From positions 1,054,001 through 1,118,000 of the forward strand of contig JAPVLO010000518.1 of assembly GCA_027257055.1 (NCBI GenBank): a DNA stretch of 64,000 nucleotides, read 5' to 3'. Within the stretch, counting starts at the first letter, position 1; every line of letters begins with the position of its first letter. A program made the position numbers and the translations under genes. Below the pieces are notes generated by a model that had not been told where the DNA came from, did no database searches, and saw only the letters and a list, made by a program, of their open reading frames with translations. Of this stretch, positions 25,016 to 37,612 are shown in pieces. The stretch comes from Cephalopachus bancanus. Its lineage: Eukaryota; Chordata; Mammalia; Primates; Tarsiidae.

Positions 25016-26133
25016 ACTAAGAGTAATAAGTGGTTTTCTTAGTAATTTCATTTTTATTCTAAGACTGTAAATGTTTGGCAATGCTTTCTCACATATTTAA
25101 ACACACCTAGCAATGAGCTTACGGAATAATAGGTATTCACATCCCTACTAGGAATAGAACTAGACAGAGAAAAACTTGCCCAGTCTAAGATAGCAAATTA
25201 ATATTCATGTTGAAAATAAAATCCAGTCCTCTTAACTTCAGGGCTGTTTTCACTAGACCTTGCTGCTTTCCCACCCAAAAATCTATGTAAAGAAAGAAAT
25301 GATCTGAAACTGGCACTGTGGTGTATGAAGGAGTTAAAAATAAGAATTTGCTTCATACTCTAGGACAGGAGAGGCTGAATGGCAGGTCAGAGGGAGTTCT
25401 GGCAATGGGTTTACAGTCTGGATGGACATCTGAGGGGCCCAGCTGACCTTGGTCATGTCAGTACCCAAAAGAGTCATAGGCACTCCTGACAGTTTCCTGG
25501 ATGCACATCTCTAGGGAATTAAGACATCACTAGATGTGCACAAACTATCAATGAATTGAATTCATCAATCATCATGCTAGACATGACAGGGCTTTTGTTG
25601 TGCTGGATGGAGCATACCCTCTTGGTACCAAAGCTGAATTTCTGAGGTCGGTAAAGGAAAGTCTGAGAGCTGTCACATGGTTCTTCTCATTCTCAATCCT
25701 TTCTCCAAGAGTGTTTAGCCTCTGTTTTAAATCAACACTGTGCAGATACTTAAAGGATATCTTTTGGAAGAGAAGGCAAATTAATAAGAAGCTGGGAGTG
25801 CTCACTTGTTTTGCCCACTGAGATCACAGCCCAAACTTGGTAGGGGACCATGGTCAGAGATGAAGTAGTGGATGGAGAGGGTAGATGGAGAGTCCTAGCA
25901 AACAGCAGGACTCAGATGTGGGCAATTCAATGATCGGGAAATGCCTAGGTCTCTGGTGAGGTAGATGACAGGAGGTCTGTATAGGACTCCAATTGTTAGA
26001 AAAGAAAGAACAAGGTAGGGCTTCAGGATTTGATAAAAGGCAGAAAGGGAACTGCTATGGATTACTTACTATATGCATGATAGTGTGTTGAGGAGATAGA
26101 CATGAGGGGTAGACAGAGGAAGGGAGAGACGGA
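25016..26133. other. Unassigned DNA
   Basis: Around 25560-25830 open frames exist on both strands (77 and 73 codons) without family features. May include more of the upstream L2-like LINE. Confidence 0.4.
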
Positions 26134-26139
26134 GACACA

Positions 26140-26212
<73 letters not shown>
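26134..26212. repeat. Compound CA then GA microsatellite
   Basis: A CA run of about 12 units changes directly to a GA run of about 25 units, broken by one CA and one GG. Confidence 0.97.
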
Positions 26213-26744
26213 ATATATTTGCTTTTAATTCTTACAGTAAACCTGATAGTATTATTCTTTTTTTGTGAATGAGGAATCTGAGACTCCCCCAAGGTTACAG
26301 ATTAATCAAAAGTAGAGATAGATGAAATTTAAATTCATCTTTGCCTCATTCCAGCCCCATAAATCCCTTACATTTTTCAGAGTCTCAGGGGAGTCCATGG
26401 AGGCTTGTGCTTGTACAGCAGTACAGCACTGCTGCCATTTCACTGGATTAGAGTGGTGTGGATTGAGAATAAGTATGGAAAAGCAGGGTCGTGTGGGCCC
26501 ACAGTGAGACTATGCAGATTGGGTGTCATCTGCTGTGAAGGATGACCTGAGATACAACATTAAAGACTGATGGTCAATATGGCCAATTTAACAGGAAGTA
26601 ACTTAATTTTAAATCCCACTAGGGGCTCAGAATCAATTACACTTTCTACTATTAGTTAAGATTAACTCACTGACTCTAAGGTGGGAGGCATCAGTAGAAC
26701 TAATTGTGGGAATCTGGGGTGAGCAAAATGGGGAGGGAGGACTG

Positions 26745-26890
26745 ATGATTAGGGTATTATTCTATAGATGTGGAAATGGAAAGGAGATGAAGTGGTCTGC
26801 CAAAGACACCCAGTTGATAGGTGGCAGATGAGGGCCCAGCACCCAGGTGTCATCCTTTGCCTACCCTAGGGTTTTGTCCACTATGCCCAG
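26745..26890 (-). mobile_element. MIR, antisense
   Basis: GATGTGGAAATGGAAAGGAG, then CAAAGACACCCAGTTGATAGG and GGCCCAGCACCCAGGTG, as in MIR read in reverse. Confidence 0.55.
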
Positions 26891-28386
26891 GGATCATCTT
26901 CTGGGAGGCTTTGACCCTCTTTCACTCTGATACCAATGAGATCAACTCCTGAACCTTTTGCTTTTCTTTTCTTTAAATACTGTGTATGCATGTGAATTAT
27001 TTGGGAAAGAAGCTTTCAAGAAAGGGTTTGGCCATGGTCATTTGGCCACTTTGCAATCTAGGGGGAGCAGAGAAAAAACAGGAAAGGACACATGTAAATA
27101 ACATCAACAGTTTTTTAGATGATATCAGATGGTCCTGGCTGGGCAAAGTTCTTAATGACTCTGTAAGTCAGAATAGTACTCCATAGATATGTCATAGATA
27201 TGTTTTGACAATTAAACACGATAATACATATAAACTACTTAGCATGGCACCCAGCTTAGTGGTTTACATTCAAGTGTTCAAAAATAGCTATTATTTCTTA
27301 TTAAAGGATGGGAAGGTGATTTATTCCAAATTCCAATGCAATTTTGGGGGTAGCATGATGTCAGGCTATTCTGTTGATTTGTGTATCTGGTTTTTTGCTT
27401 TGTAGTAATGGATGTTTCAGACCATTCAGCTCTACTCACTGGATTTTCTGGAGTTTAATTTAAACATTCTCATCAAAGTTAATGTGACTCTGGCCATTCT
27501 CCTTATTGCCACTAAGCATGATGACAGCCTTGCACTATCAAAATATTATTATTACCTTTCCCTGACTGCTTCCTACAAACAGCATCATCCTGATCTTATA
27601 AAACCTATGCAGGAGAAAATGTTATCATATCAAGTAGGAAATTATGATCAGTTTTTAGGGTGGTAAGCAAGATAAAATTGTAAGAAGCCAAACCTGAGTA
27701 GCATACAGATACATTTAATTTGACCCAATTCTTCCCAGGAACATTCTGATTTTTTGGTTATGAAACCATTTAGACTCCTCCTGAAGACTTTGTTCCAAAA
27801 CTTAAAGCATGCACTGGTGTTCCTTTTGTTCACAGGAGGAAAGGAACTGACTATCTTCATGCAAATTAGTTTGCTTTTATTGGAAAACTTCAGGGAACTC
27901 ATCTATGAAATGTAGACTCACAATAAGAAATGCAGTTCATCTTATTGTTCTTTCAGTCAGTGTAAGATTGTTTCCCACAGTATGGAATACTAAAAAAAAA
28001 AAAAGTGTTTTATCACAATGCCAGAACTCCTGCAATGCCTTTGACTGCCTTCAAGGGTGGTAGTGGAGGTGGAGAAACCATCTATTCAGTACTACTTATT
28101 TGCAGATGATTTTTCACATAACCAGGGAATGTGTAAATGAATGCAGAAAGGTAGGACTGAGGTACTAAATTTAGGACCAGCAATTATAGACACTGGAGTT
28201 CTGAGCTTCTTTATGCTCCTCTGTAATTTCTAATATTAAAAAATACCAACTAGAGATGGTATAAAAGTAATTTGTTAATAATTAGTAAAGATTGTTTTGA
28301 CAGTGTCTAACATGTCAGAAACATACTGCATTATTCTGACTATATTAATTGAGTTTCTTTTTCTTCTTTTTCCCCTTATATTTCAG
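26891..28386. other. Unique DNA upstream of the candidate exon
   Basis: No repeats recognised over about 1.5 kb before the exon. Open frames of 66-84 codons at 26986-27666 lack splice context. Confidence 0.4.
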
Positions 28387-28497
28387 TGACAATTTCAACA
28401 AGCACCTTCTTTGATGGTTTGCTGGTGACAGGACTGTACACATCTACAAGTGTTCAGGCTTCACAGAGCGTTGGCGGTTCCAATGCTTTTGGATTTG
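28387..28497 (+). CDS. Candidate internal coding exon of an unrecognised gene
   Basis: This 111-base segment has the full set of splice signals. A CTGAC branch-point-like motif lies at 28336-28340, a long pyrimidine tract runs from about 28354 to 28377, TTTCAG ends at 28386, and a strong GTAAGC donor starts at 28498. Only one frame is open. It starts two bases in and runs 36 codons, beginning [12 protein letters not shown] and ending GGSNAFGF. The other two frames meet TGA at once or after eight codons. Both borders are phase 1, so the exon could be skipped without shifting frame. The peptide is rich in Ser, Thr and Gly, has no Cys, and suggests an extracellular stalk or a disordered segment. 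No repeat family matches it and the flanks hold no recognisable transposon. I do not recognise the protein. A chance open stretch between decoy splice sites remains possible. The splice sites are seen directly; coding status is inference. Confidence 0.55.
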
Positions 28498-29834
28498 GTA
28501 AGCTGTTCTAACAAAATAAACCAGCAATTTGGGGGTATTTTATAGTAATAGAATTTTTTAAATTATCTATTTTTAAAGTATTAGACCTTTATTACTTCCA
28601 AGAAAAAAATCTGAAGTGATTTTTGTGTTTGCTTGAAGTTGAGTGGATTGAAATAAGTTATGTAAATGTGCAGCCAACCTTGATCTTGGTGTGATGAGCT
28701 TTCTAACCCTTTCTCCATCTACTGCCACTATTACATGTGGTCCTGGGGGGTTTGTATAAATTTCCATATTCTGTCACTTAGTTTGTTGGAATTGGCTATA
28801 ACACCCATGCAATCATTCAGTCATCTGTTCTCATAAACAGTTCTTAAAATCCTGTGGTAAGTGAAAGTGTTGTGCTAAATTTGGCAAGTAAGCAGTATAT
28901 GAAATGGAAAATAACAGTATTTATTAAAATTATTGAGTTCTACGAGTATTCACATAAAAATGCCATTTAATATTTCAAATACTTACATGGATTCTTAGTC
29001 TTTAAATCAAAGACATAGCAGTTTACTTATGTGGAGAAACAGGCTGCATGATAGCTATTAATTCCAGAGGATCTCAACTTGGAAATCTCGAGTTTACCCA
29101 TAATGCTATATACATACCAAGCTGGAATTAAGTAGACCTTTACATAATCAAAAATGCAAACTTAAATATATTAGCTTGTGTAAGACATGAAATTACTGAT
29201 CTTACTCTAAAACTGGAAGACTACACAGGACTTCCTTCATAGATCTGAGAAAGATAGAACTGCATTATCAAAGGCAGCCATGTGTTTGATTTATTTTTTT
29301 GTGATATTTATTAAATAAATAATTGTTACCTACTTATGATATACGAAGTGTCAGGACCCAGCAGCAACTCTGCCCAGGTGACTCATTGGCTGATGTCACG
29401 ACAATTATGTTGACGATGTATAGTCACTCTGCATGCCCAAGATGGGGTCCACAGCCCAGGGCTTAAAGGAAACTCAAAGTCATTCAATTATCATGTTAAA
29501 TTATTTGACATTGAAAATTTGCCCCATTTAATAAAGATCCCAGGTAAGTTTTTATAACCTGTTGGTAACTACTTCTGAAGTCTAAACCTCAGGAAAAAAT
29601 TCTTTTAGGTCTAAAAATTTCACTTATTTAGTCCCACCCTTTTTCTGTTCTGCAGAGATGAAGGGCCAGGTTATAACCATATAGATAAGTGCATAAGTGT
29701 ATTACATACTACCTTTTTGTTACAGCAGGACCCTTAAGTAGGGTCATCAGATTTTAGCAAATAAAAATGCCACTTTGTTACATTTGAATTTTAGATAAAA
29801 GATACTTTTTAAAAGTATAAGTATGCAATATTTG
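28498..29834. other. Unique DNA downstream of the candidate exon
   Basis: Intron if the exon is real. Nothing named in it. Confidence 0.4.
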
Positions 29835-30118
29835 GAATAAGACCTCCTGGGTTCCACCCTAGCCCAATAAAATCAAAATATTTAGGTGTGGGGCCTGGGT
29901 ATTGGTAATGTTTGAAGCACCCCAGGTGATGCTAATGTTTATTTGGACTTCAGAACCACTGTACTGGACTAGACCCCAATCCATCAGCATCAGCATCACC
30001 TGGGAAATTGTAACTGCAGAGTTCCAGGACTCACTACAGACAGGGTGGATCAGAAACTCCAAGGGCGGGACCTGTGATCACTTTTTAAATATTCCAGGTG
30101 ATATTGATGCATGTTAAG
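29835..30118 (+). mobile_element. Two adjacent MER5-type hAT mini-transposons
   Basis: The first copy (about 29835-29965) has GGTGTGGGGCCTGGGTATTG and CCCCAGGTGATGCTAATG. The second (about 29970-30118) has AGCATCACCTGGGAAATTG and AAATATTCCAGGTGATATTG. Confidence 0.7.
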
Positions 30119-30179
30119 GTATGAGTACCTCTATCTAGTAAAAAGACAGAAACGGATTAAATGATCATATAAATATGTC

Positions 30180-30640
30180 AGCGCAAACCTTCCAGGAGCT
30201 GGCAAAGAAATATACTGAGTGCTGGGACAAGATATGACAGAGAAACTAAATCCAGTGTTCAGTTAAGTGTAGTGTAGGGTTGTAGTTTGGAAAGGCTTTC
30301 CTGAGAAAAAAGTATTTGAGCTGAGATCTGAAGGAGTAGGGATTATTTAGTTAAGGTTTGTGCAAGGTGGGGAACCGCTTGCCCCAAGGATGGAACAGCA
30401 GGTGCAAAAAGTCTTTGGGATGGGAAGTCTGGCTATGTTCAAGGAATTGAAAGAAAACCTTGGAGTGGCCAGACCTGGGATCAAGAGGGAAAGTGACAAG
30501 GCTGGACCAGAGCCAGACATTCAGGATATTCTAGGTTTTGGGTCTTCATCTTAAGAGAGGGGAAGCCATTGAAGGTTTTAGACTGAGGAGTGACTTGACC
30601 ACCCTTTCATTTTAAGGAGATAACCTTGGGGTCAGTATGA
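30180..30640 (-). mobile_element. L2-like remnant, antisense
   Basis: Contains TATTTGAGCTGAGATCTGAAG, GAAGCCATTGAAGGTTTTAG and GAGTGACTTGACC, matching the same series. A MER5 pair lies just upstream. Confidence 0.55.
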
Positions 30641-30768
30641 ACTGCAGAGCCCAGGAGTGGTTGCAGAAAGAGCATTCTGTGATTGAAGATTCTAATGTGA
30701 CAGGGCTTGTAAAGAGTTTGAGTGTAGGCTGGCACTTGCAGCAAGAAGGAGCTACGTGGAGGGGTAAA

Positions 30769-31004
30769 CCACACATTCTTACTTGTAAGCGGACCCTGAA
30801 CATTTACCATAATACTATAAGAAAGGGTTTTGCAGTAGCAGGACACTGCCGGGGGTGGGGGAGGGGAACATACAATCAGTAAGGGTGCCTGGTCTCAAAC
30901 CAGGCAAAGTAGGGACCAAAGGGAGGCCCAAACTTTACCTGTACAATGACCACTTATCTACCTAATCCTGAATTGTGCCTTACATCATTAAAACAATTTT
31001 AAAA
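30769..31004 (+). mobile_element. L1 3' end fragment
   Basis: Sense L1 3' UTR beginning near a CACATTCTTACTTGTAAGC motif. It contains CTGGTCTCAAACCAGGC and GGACCAAAGGGAGGCCC and ends in an A-rich tail. It is the same 3' UTR variant as the copies at 22.7 kb and 39.4 kb. No clear target-site duplication. Confidence 0.8.
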
Positions 31005-31014
31005 AAGAAAGCAT

Positions 31015-31245
31015 TTGGGCTGTGAGTCATGTAGACCTGCTTGTTGATTCAGTCTTCATCCCCATCCCTTATTAGTTGTGTGCCTCTGCCAAGTTGCTTA
31101 ACCTCTCTGAGCTTAATTTCCTCATGTGGGAAACGATGATAATGTTACCTGCTTCATAAGATGCTGGGTAGCCCTGAGAATTAAAGGAGATGATTTATGA
31201 AAAGCCATTAACACATAGGAAACAATCAAATGAATGTTTCCAAAT
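31015..31245 (+). mobile_element. MIR, sense
   Basis: TTAGTTGTGTGCCTCTGCC, GCTTAACCTCTCTGAGC and GCTTCATAAGATGCTGGG fit the MIR core and tail. Confidence 0.75.
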
Positions 31246-31915
31246 TATAATCTTGGTAACTAGAGCAACCAATTTCCTTAGTCCAGTACTTATACACACT
31301 TTCTATGGGGGGCAAAAAACAGTTCATAGATATAATTAATCTGGGATATGTAGGTTGAGATTATTTGAGAGGACGTGGCTGAATTAAGTAACTATCATTT
31401 CTCGCTTTGGGGGCTTTAAATAAGGAAATCATTAAGGTCATTCATAAGTGTGTTGTAAACACATTTTGAAAGAACATAGAACATGTAAGTATCATATTGC
31501 TTCAGATTTTAGCTAATAAGTCAAACAAAAAACCAAGAATAAAATTGTTCCAAATTATTTAAGAAACTTAGGCTTTAAGACATTTTCTGTGGTGACTTTG
31601 AAGACTGAAAAATGCCAATTTTTACTTGAATTAGAATGTATTTTGACAAGTTTAAATTGCACTTAGCCTTCCCCCTATTATCAACCCTGTATAATTAGTT
31701 TCATGGTCCAAAGAGGCTTCTGACTTCAGGCAGAGCCCATTGACGACTTCCATAGCCAAATCCCAGGTCTCCCACTACAAATTGGTATTTTTATAGGATA
31801 TGAATTTTTTATGGATGTATAGATAGGTGAGATCATTTTTTAATTCAAATAATATCAAAATAATCTTATGTGTGCTGGTGTGATAGTGGTAAATAACTTT
31901 AAAAATAAAATTTTC

Positions 31916-32210
31916 CAAAGGTGGCTCATACCTGTAATCCCAGTACTTTGGAAAGCTGAGGTTAGGAAGATTGCTTGAGTCCATGAATTTGAGACCAGCC
32001 TGGGTAAAATAGCAAGACCTTGCCTCTATGAAAATAAAAATAAAAATACTGGCAGTGTGTGGTGATGTGTGCCTGTAGTCCCAGCTACTCAGGAAGCTGA
32101 GGCAGAAGGATTGCCTGAACCTAGGAGGCAGAGGCTGTAGTGAACCTTGAGTGTGCCACTTCACTCCAGCCTGAGCAAAAGTGAAACCTCGACTCCAAAT
32201 AAATGCATAC
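31916..32210 (+). mobile_element. Alu, old, sense
   Basis: Dimeric Alu from GGTGGCTCATACCTGTAATC to GCAAAAGTGAAACCTCGACTC, followed by an AAATAAAA-rich tail. AAAATAAAATTT-like flanks. Confidence 0.88.
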
Positions 32211-33683
32211 ATATACATAAATAAAAATAAAATAAAATTTAATAACATGCCCAAATATTGTTAAAGAGTTCACCTTCGTGAATAATGTTTAGAATGGAAA
32301 GTAGGAGGTAAAATGTCTTTTTCAATGGTCACTTTTGAAAAAAACATACTTATGTTTTGGTACTTTATTTAAGTTTAACATATTCTTTACAATTTAAAAA
32401 TAAAATAGAAATGATGTAATTTGATTAAGGTATAGATAGTAAAGTAGAGGCAAATTATAGAAGGTAGAATTTTTTTAAATGACCGCTTTTTGGTAGTTTA
32501 ATATTTATGGTGGGATCAGTAATGAAGTAATGTGGCATCCTTTGTCCTAGAACAAAAGAGTTATTGAATACATAATCTTTTGTCTCTGACTTTTTTGATG
32601 GAATGTTAAGCAAACATAGTTTATTTGGCATTTTCCCAGCATATCATAGGATTAATGTGTGATATGTTTAGCTAGCTGTGACAGATAAGGCAAAGTAAAC
32701 CATCTAGTTGAGTCTAAATAGGTACTTCTGAAAGTTTCTTTCTACTTGGAATTATTTTAATTGTACAAATTACACTAAAGTTATAGCTACCCTCCTTTGA
32801 ATATAAAATGTGTGTATGACCAGCCAAAATGTCCATAATTATTCTTATACTGTTGGAGAAATGTAATTTCGCTAACATTACTACAGCCTTTATGCAAAAC
32901 CAGAATTCTTTAGAATGCATGCCTCACTGACCAAAAATAGACAAATGCCTAATAACCAGAAATACATTAAAACAATAGCTATGCAAAAGATGACTGTAAG
33001 CCAGCAATGCCTGATTTGAAATACCTCATTTTACTTGTCAATATAAGAAAACATGCTGCCCTAGTAAAGTGTGATGTTTAATTATGGATATCTCTTTGTG
33101 CATCCCAGAAAAAAAAATGCTTCTCTCTTGTGTTTAGCTTTGAATTCCAGCTCAATCATGTAAATCTTCAAGGCTCATTGTGGTCGCCTTGAATATCCTA
33201 TTTGAATATCCTTTTATATAAAATTGTTCCTTTTCCAGGGCTGAAATGCATTTTATTCAATATTTAGTATTCTGGCTCTAAAAGCTAGAAATTTTACTCC
33301 ATTTTTGATATTCTAGTTCTAAAATCTGAGAATCAGGGTTGCAAATCTGATGAATAGCAGCCACACTTCAAATTGTTAGACTTAGTATAAATTACGGTTT
33401 TTACATTTCCTGGATAATCTCGCTCAGCTAATACATCAGCCATTTTAGCAGTTTTTCACTTAAACTTTCATAATTTCCTGTGTTTTATTTCTTTGTTCTG
33501 TAATAATTAGCTATTCTGGAGCCAATCATTTAAGTTACCAAACTCTTAAAATGACAAGATTTTATGAATCCAAATTGAGAGAGAATGTAGTGAACAAGTC
33601 TAGAATTTTTTTCTTTTTAATGTTTTCTCTTAAACATCCAGTTAATCTTGTCATATTTTAATAGAGATTAAGTGATTAACATA
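32211..33683. other. AT-rich unique DNA
   Basis: No repeat, RNA gene or coding frame I can support. Confidence 0.45.
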
Positions 33684-33699
33684 AATAGTTATTATTTTC

Positions 33700-33976
33700 T
33701 TTTTTTTTTTGAGTTGGAGTCTCACTCCATCGCCCAGGCTGGAGTGCAGTGGCACGTTCATAGCCACCCCAGTGTCGACCTGCTGAGCTCCAGCGATCTT
33801 TCCGCTTCAGCCTTCCAAGTAGCCAGAACTACAGGTGTGTACAACCATGCCTGGCTAATTTTTGATTTATTGTAGAGATTAGGTCTCACCAAGTTGCCTG
33901 GGGTTGGTCTCAGGCAATTCACTTGCCTCGGCCTCCCAAAGTGCTGGGATTACAGGCTGAGCCACTGAGCCTGGCC
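33700..33976 (-). mobile_element. Alu, lineage type, perfect target-site duplication
   Basis: Antisense Alu starting GAGTTGGAGTCTCACTCCATC. The exact 16-base flank AATAGTTATTATTTTC occurs at 33684-33699 and 33977-33992, so the insertion is fairly recent. Confidence 0.94.
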
Positions 33977-33992
33977 AATAGTTATTATTTTC

Positions 33993-34839
33993 AACATTGT
34001 CTTTTAAACATAGCATTAGAATTTTTAAACTTAATAATCTGATTTTTGTCAATGTGATTTGGCACTTTAGGTGGAATGGGTTTATTTACAAAACAAATTA
34101 AATGTTTTAAGAAAGTCTTCAAATTTTAATAAATCTTACTTTGGTCATATTTAATAAAAATTGCACTTTATAGTACATTTAGATTGTATGTTAGCGTTTT
34201 ACTGCCAGGATGCAGTATTTTGTTTTATTTTTACCCAAAATAAAAATATAGATTCTGTTTAAGCTAATTTTTGGCTATCCTTCACATTAAGACTAAATAG
34301 AACCTTTTACATTTTTGCTAATTATCACCAGGGCCCTTGCTCCTCTGGGCATTAATTGCAGTTCAAGCTTAGGTGTCCTGGCTGTGTGACTCTGAGACAC
34401 ATGTTATGAATGCATGCACATATCTAGGGCTTCATATCTGTAAAGAGAAGCAGCTACTAGCAACTTCATTAAACAGAGTTCTATGTAGTAGTCATAGTTT
34501 TTTACTAGCCTAAATTAATACTTTACTAAGAATCATCTAGCTAAATTTGTCTATCTCTTTACAAAGAAATACAAAAATAAATGCACGTTAAACATACTTG
34601 AGGAATTCAAAGGCATGACCTTTTATTGGGTATGGTAAATGAGCTGTAATTAACAAGAAGACTCTAGATTAATTAAACAAATTACTCTAGTCAGTGGTAC
34701 ATAGAGCAGAGCTGACAAGAGATGGAATTGCTATTAATTTTTTATTTACAGGGTAATAATCTGAATTTGCTCTTTATTTATTTCATTTGAGTATGCCAGC
34801 ATTACCTTCATTAAGAAATAATATTTGAGTCCAAAATTG
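33993..34839. other. Unique DNA, possible conserved element
   Basis: No repeat recognised. About 34300-34480 and 34610-34770 have balanced base composition and homeodomain-like motifs (GAGCTGTAATTAACAAG, GATTAATTAAAC). No credible gene. Confidence 0.25.
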
Positions 34840-35092
34840 CAGTTAGATGAGAGGAATAAGTTCTAGTGTTCTATAACCTAGCAGGGTAACTATAGTTAAG
34901 AATAATTTATTGTACATTTCAAAATAGTTAGATGGGAGTATTTTGGATGTTCCTAACACAAAGAAATGATAAATATTTGAACTACTGTATTTTCTAACTA
35001 CCCTAATTTGATCATTGCACATTGTATACATATATCAAAATATCTATATATGCTCCATAAATATATACAATAATGTGTCAATTAAAAATGGT
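34840..35092 (+). mobile_element. Old L1 3' UTR remnant
   Basis: Sense 3' UTR of an old L1M/ME element, with AAGAATAATTTATTGTACAT, CACAAAGAAATGATAAAT and GCTCCATAAATATATACAA. Confidence 0.75.
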
Positions 35093-35387
35093 ATGGCCAT
35101 TATGAAAAACATTTTGCCAGCTTCTAATAAAATTAAATGCATGTTTATTTTTTTAAAGTTTCAAAAAACAGAAAGAAAGAGTTTAATCTGATACATGGCA
35201 AAAAATTCAGAGATAGTTCCCAACTTCAAAGTAACTTGAAAAGGATCACTTACTAGAATAATGGGCATGATAAATATAAGGCTGTTGAATTAATCAGTCA
35301 TCAAATTGTTAAAGCAAGGGTTCAGGGGCATGAGATTTGGGCCAAGGAGGAATTAGTAGGGAAAGTCTGCTCCGTGTAATGGTTCAT

Positions 35388-35600
35388 TACATGACCTCTG
35401 GAGTCAGGCAGCTCAGGTTCCATGACTGATCCTACTTCTTGCTAACTTAGGCAACACTTGCCATCCTCAAGCCTTGATTTCTACATTTGTAAAATGAGAA
35501 TAACAATAGTGCTCACCTCACAGAGTTGCTGGAAGGATTAAATGAGATTATTGATTAAAATGCCTAGTATATATTATATGTTCAAAATAGGTATTGTTTA
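35388..35600 (+). mobile_element. MIR, sense
   Basis: GACCTCTGGAGTCAGGCAGC, GTAAAATGAGAATAACAATAG and CACCTCACAGAGTTGCTGG fit MIR along its whole length. Confidence 0.8.
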
Positions 35601-35924
35601 AAGACTCAGAAAGGAGCAAAAATTCTTTCCTTGAGAAGGGCAATAGAATGAGAAGATTGTTCAAGAGACAAAAGATTTGAAAGAGAGAGGTCAACTCTAA
35701 TTTTTGGGAGATGCACTCAGTTTCTTATTCATAGAATTCAGAGTGAACTTCTGATAGAGTCTGGCTCAGTCCCTGTCCCCAGTGTGTAGGTAAGGAAGCA
35801 ATACTTGGGAAGACAAGTGGTAACTAGTACTACAGTAATGGTCACTATAAGATATTGTAAGTGTGAGTATATAACCAGGTGTTCTGGCATCATATCCTGT
35901 TCTCAGATACTTTAAACATATATA

Positions 35925-36310
35925 ATACGTATACTATGAAATTTACCATTTCAAAGAATACATTTCAGTGATTTTCATTATATTCATAAGATGCTACAAC
36001 TAACACTACTCCAGAAGACACCCTGTACCCATCAGCAGTCACTCTCCATTCTTTCTTCCTCTCATCCCCTAGGCAACCACAAATCTACTCTCTTTCTCTA
36101 CAGATTTACTTATTCTGGGCATTTTGTGTAAATGAAATCATATAATACATAATAGCTTTTTTGTGCCTGGCTTCTTTTATTTAACATAATATTTTGAAGG
36201 TTCATCATGGTATAGCATATATCACTACTTAATTCCTTTTTGTAGCTAAGTGATATTCCTATTGTATGGACATATCATTTTTTTTTTAGTGGATGGATAT
36301 TTGATAGTTA
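35925..36310 (-). mobile_element. Old L1 (L1M-type) remnant, antisense
   Basis: Carries the same L1M antisense module as 40.6-41.4 kb: ACCCATCAGCAGTCACTCTC, GCAACCACAAATCTACTCTC and GTGTAAATGAAATCATATAA. It breaks off near 36310. Confidence 0.75.
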
Positions 36311-36869
36311 CCAGATTCTTAAAAGGAGTTAGACCTGTGCAAATTGATAAAAGAAAAAAGTTTCAGGAGGATGCAAACAATAGGATCACCACATTCCTTT
36401 TATTCATCAGTAAAAAAAGTAAACACCACCCTAAGGATTTAAAATTGCCTAGCCTGTTCTATGGCTCAGGCCTGTACATTGTAAACTTAGAAATCAAGAC
36501 AAATTTCTCCTCTGCTCTTCTTTTCTGACATTCAAGAGAGATAGGTCACTGTAGCATGTTTTTACCCTCACCCTTTGGCCTTAGTTTAAACCATCAAATA
36601 CACAAGCCAAGCTAAGTCAATGATATTTACTAGACAAGAATTTGAAATCAAGACTCATCAAGCCCAGTCCAACTCTTCATGAGCTGGACCCTAGGAGCAC
36701 GCAAACATTTGGAAGCAGCCATCTTCCACAATGGCTCCAGGGAATCCCAGGCAGGGAGAGAGAAGGAAAGAGTCAGAATGCTACCTGAGGTACCAGAGCT
36801 TTCCAAGGTTTGTTTCCTGTTAGGTTCAGTTGTTCTTGAGTTATAAGAAATAATAAACGTAGCTAACAT
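36311..36869. other. Unassigned DNA
   Basis: Open frames of 75-92 codons without features. Nothing else. Confidence 0.4.
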
Positions 36870-37035
36870 TATCAAGCACTTGCTGTATACGAGGTGTATT
36901 GCAGGTATTAACTTGTTTCACACTAAAGTATATCTTACTATAATTCTCCTTATTTTGGAGATAATCCAAAGCACAGAGAGGGCAGGTAATTTGCCCAAGG
37001 TTATGCTTGCCTAGGGTTAAGCCATAATTTAAACT
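36870..37035 (-). mobile_element. MIR, antisense
   Basis: CAAGCACTTGCTGTATACGAGG, GCACAGAGAGGGCAGGTAAT and GCCCAAGGTTATGC are MIR in reverse. Confidence 0.65.
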
Positions 37036-37139
37036 GGGTTCTTTAGCTTCTCATTAAGTCCCCTTGCAGCTCAAGCCTGCTTGAGCTGTCTGTTATAGCA
37101 GAACCTTGACTAAGAAGAGGCCCTCCCTGGGTAGCTCTG

Positions 37140-37612
37140 CCTGTCCCTAAGCCTGAACTCTTCCCAACCTCCTGTCACTCCTTTCCAGACATCTACTCCC
37201 ACCATATATACACCCCTGCACTAGTTAAAATAACCCACACATCGTTCCAAAATCCTAGCTGCTTTAAACCCCTACTCTTCTTGTTTATAACCCTTAGACT
37301 TCCTTCTGATTCTGTCAGCCTTGCAACACCTTGCCAATCTTTTAGGGCCTCCTTCCTGAGTCAACTCCTCCATGGAGCCTTCAGAACCCCTCCTGCCTAC
37401 TCCTCCCTCACTCTCCTTTCCTTGGAACCCTCTGCTCCCTCCTCTGTGCTTCACCTTCTTCTCTGGCCACCACCAGTCACCTCTAGCAATCTATTGAATT
37501 TACTTGTTTAAAACCTTTTAAACCTCGTTGAGGACAAGGAGATAATCTAGTTATCTTCGTGCCTATGGTACATAACAAGTTCTTTATAAATATTTACTGA
37601 ATGAATAGCCAA
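37140..37612 (+). mobile_element. L2 3' region, sense
   Basis: Pyrimidine-rich DNA with GCCTCCTTCCTGAGTCAACTC, TGAGGACAAGGAGATAATC and TTTATAAATATTTACTGAATG, which is the usual order at the L2 3' end. Confidence 0.7.

Noticed and set aside
31775..32254. 159-codon minus-strand frame
   Set aside because: It is an antisense translation of an Alu with its flanks.
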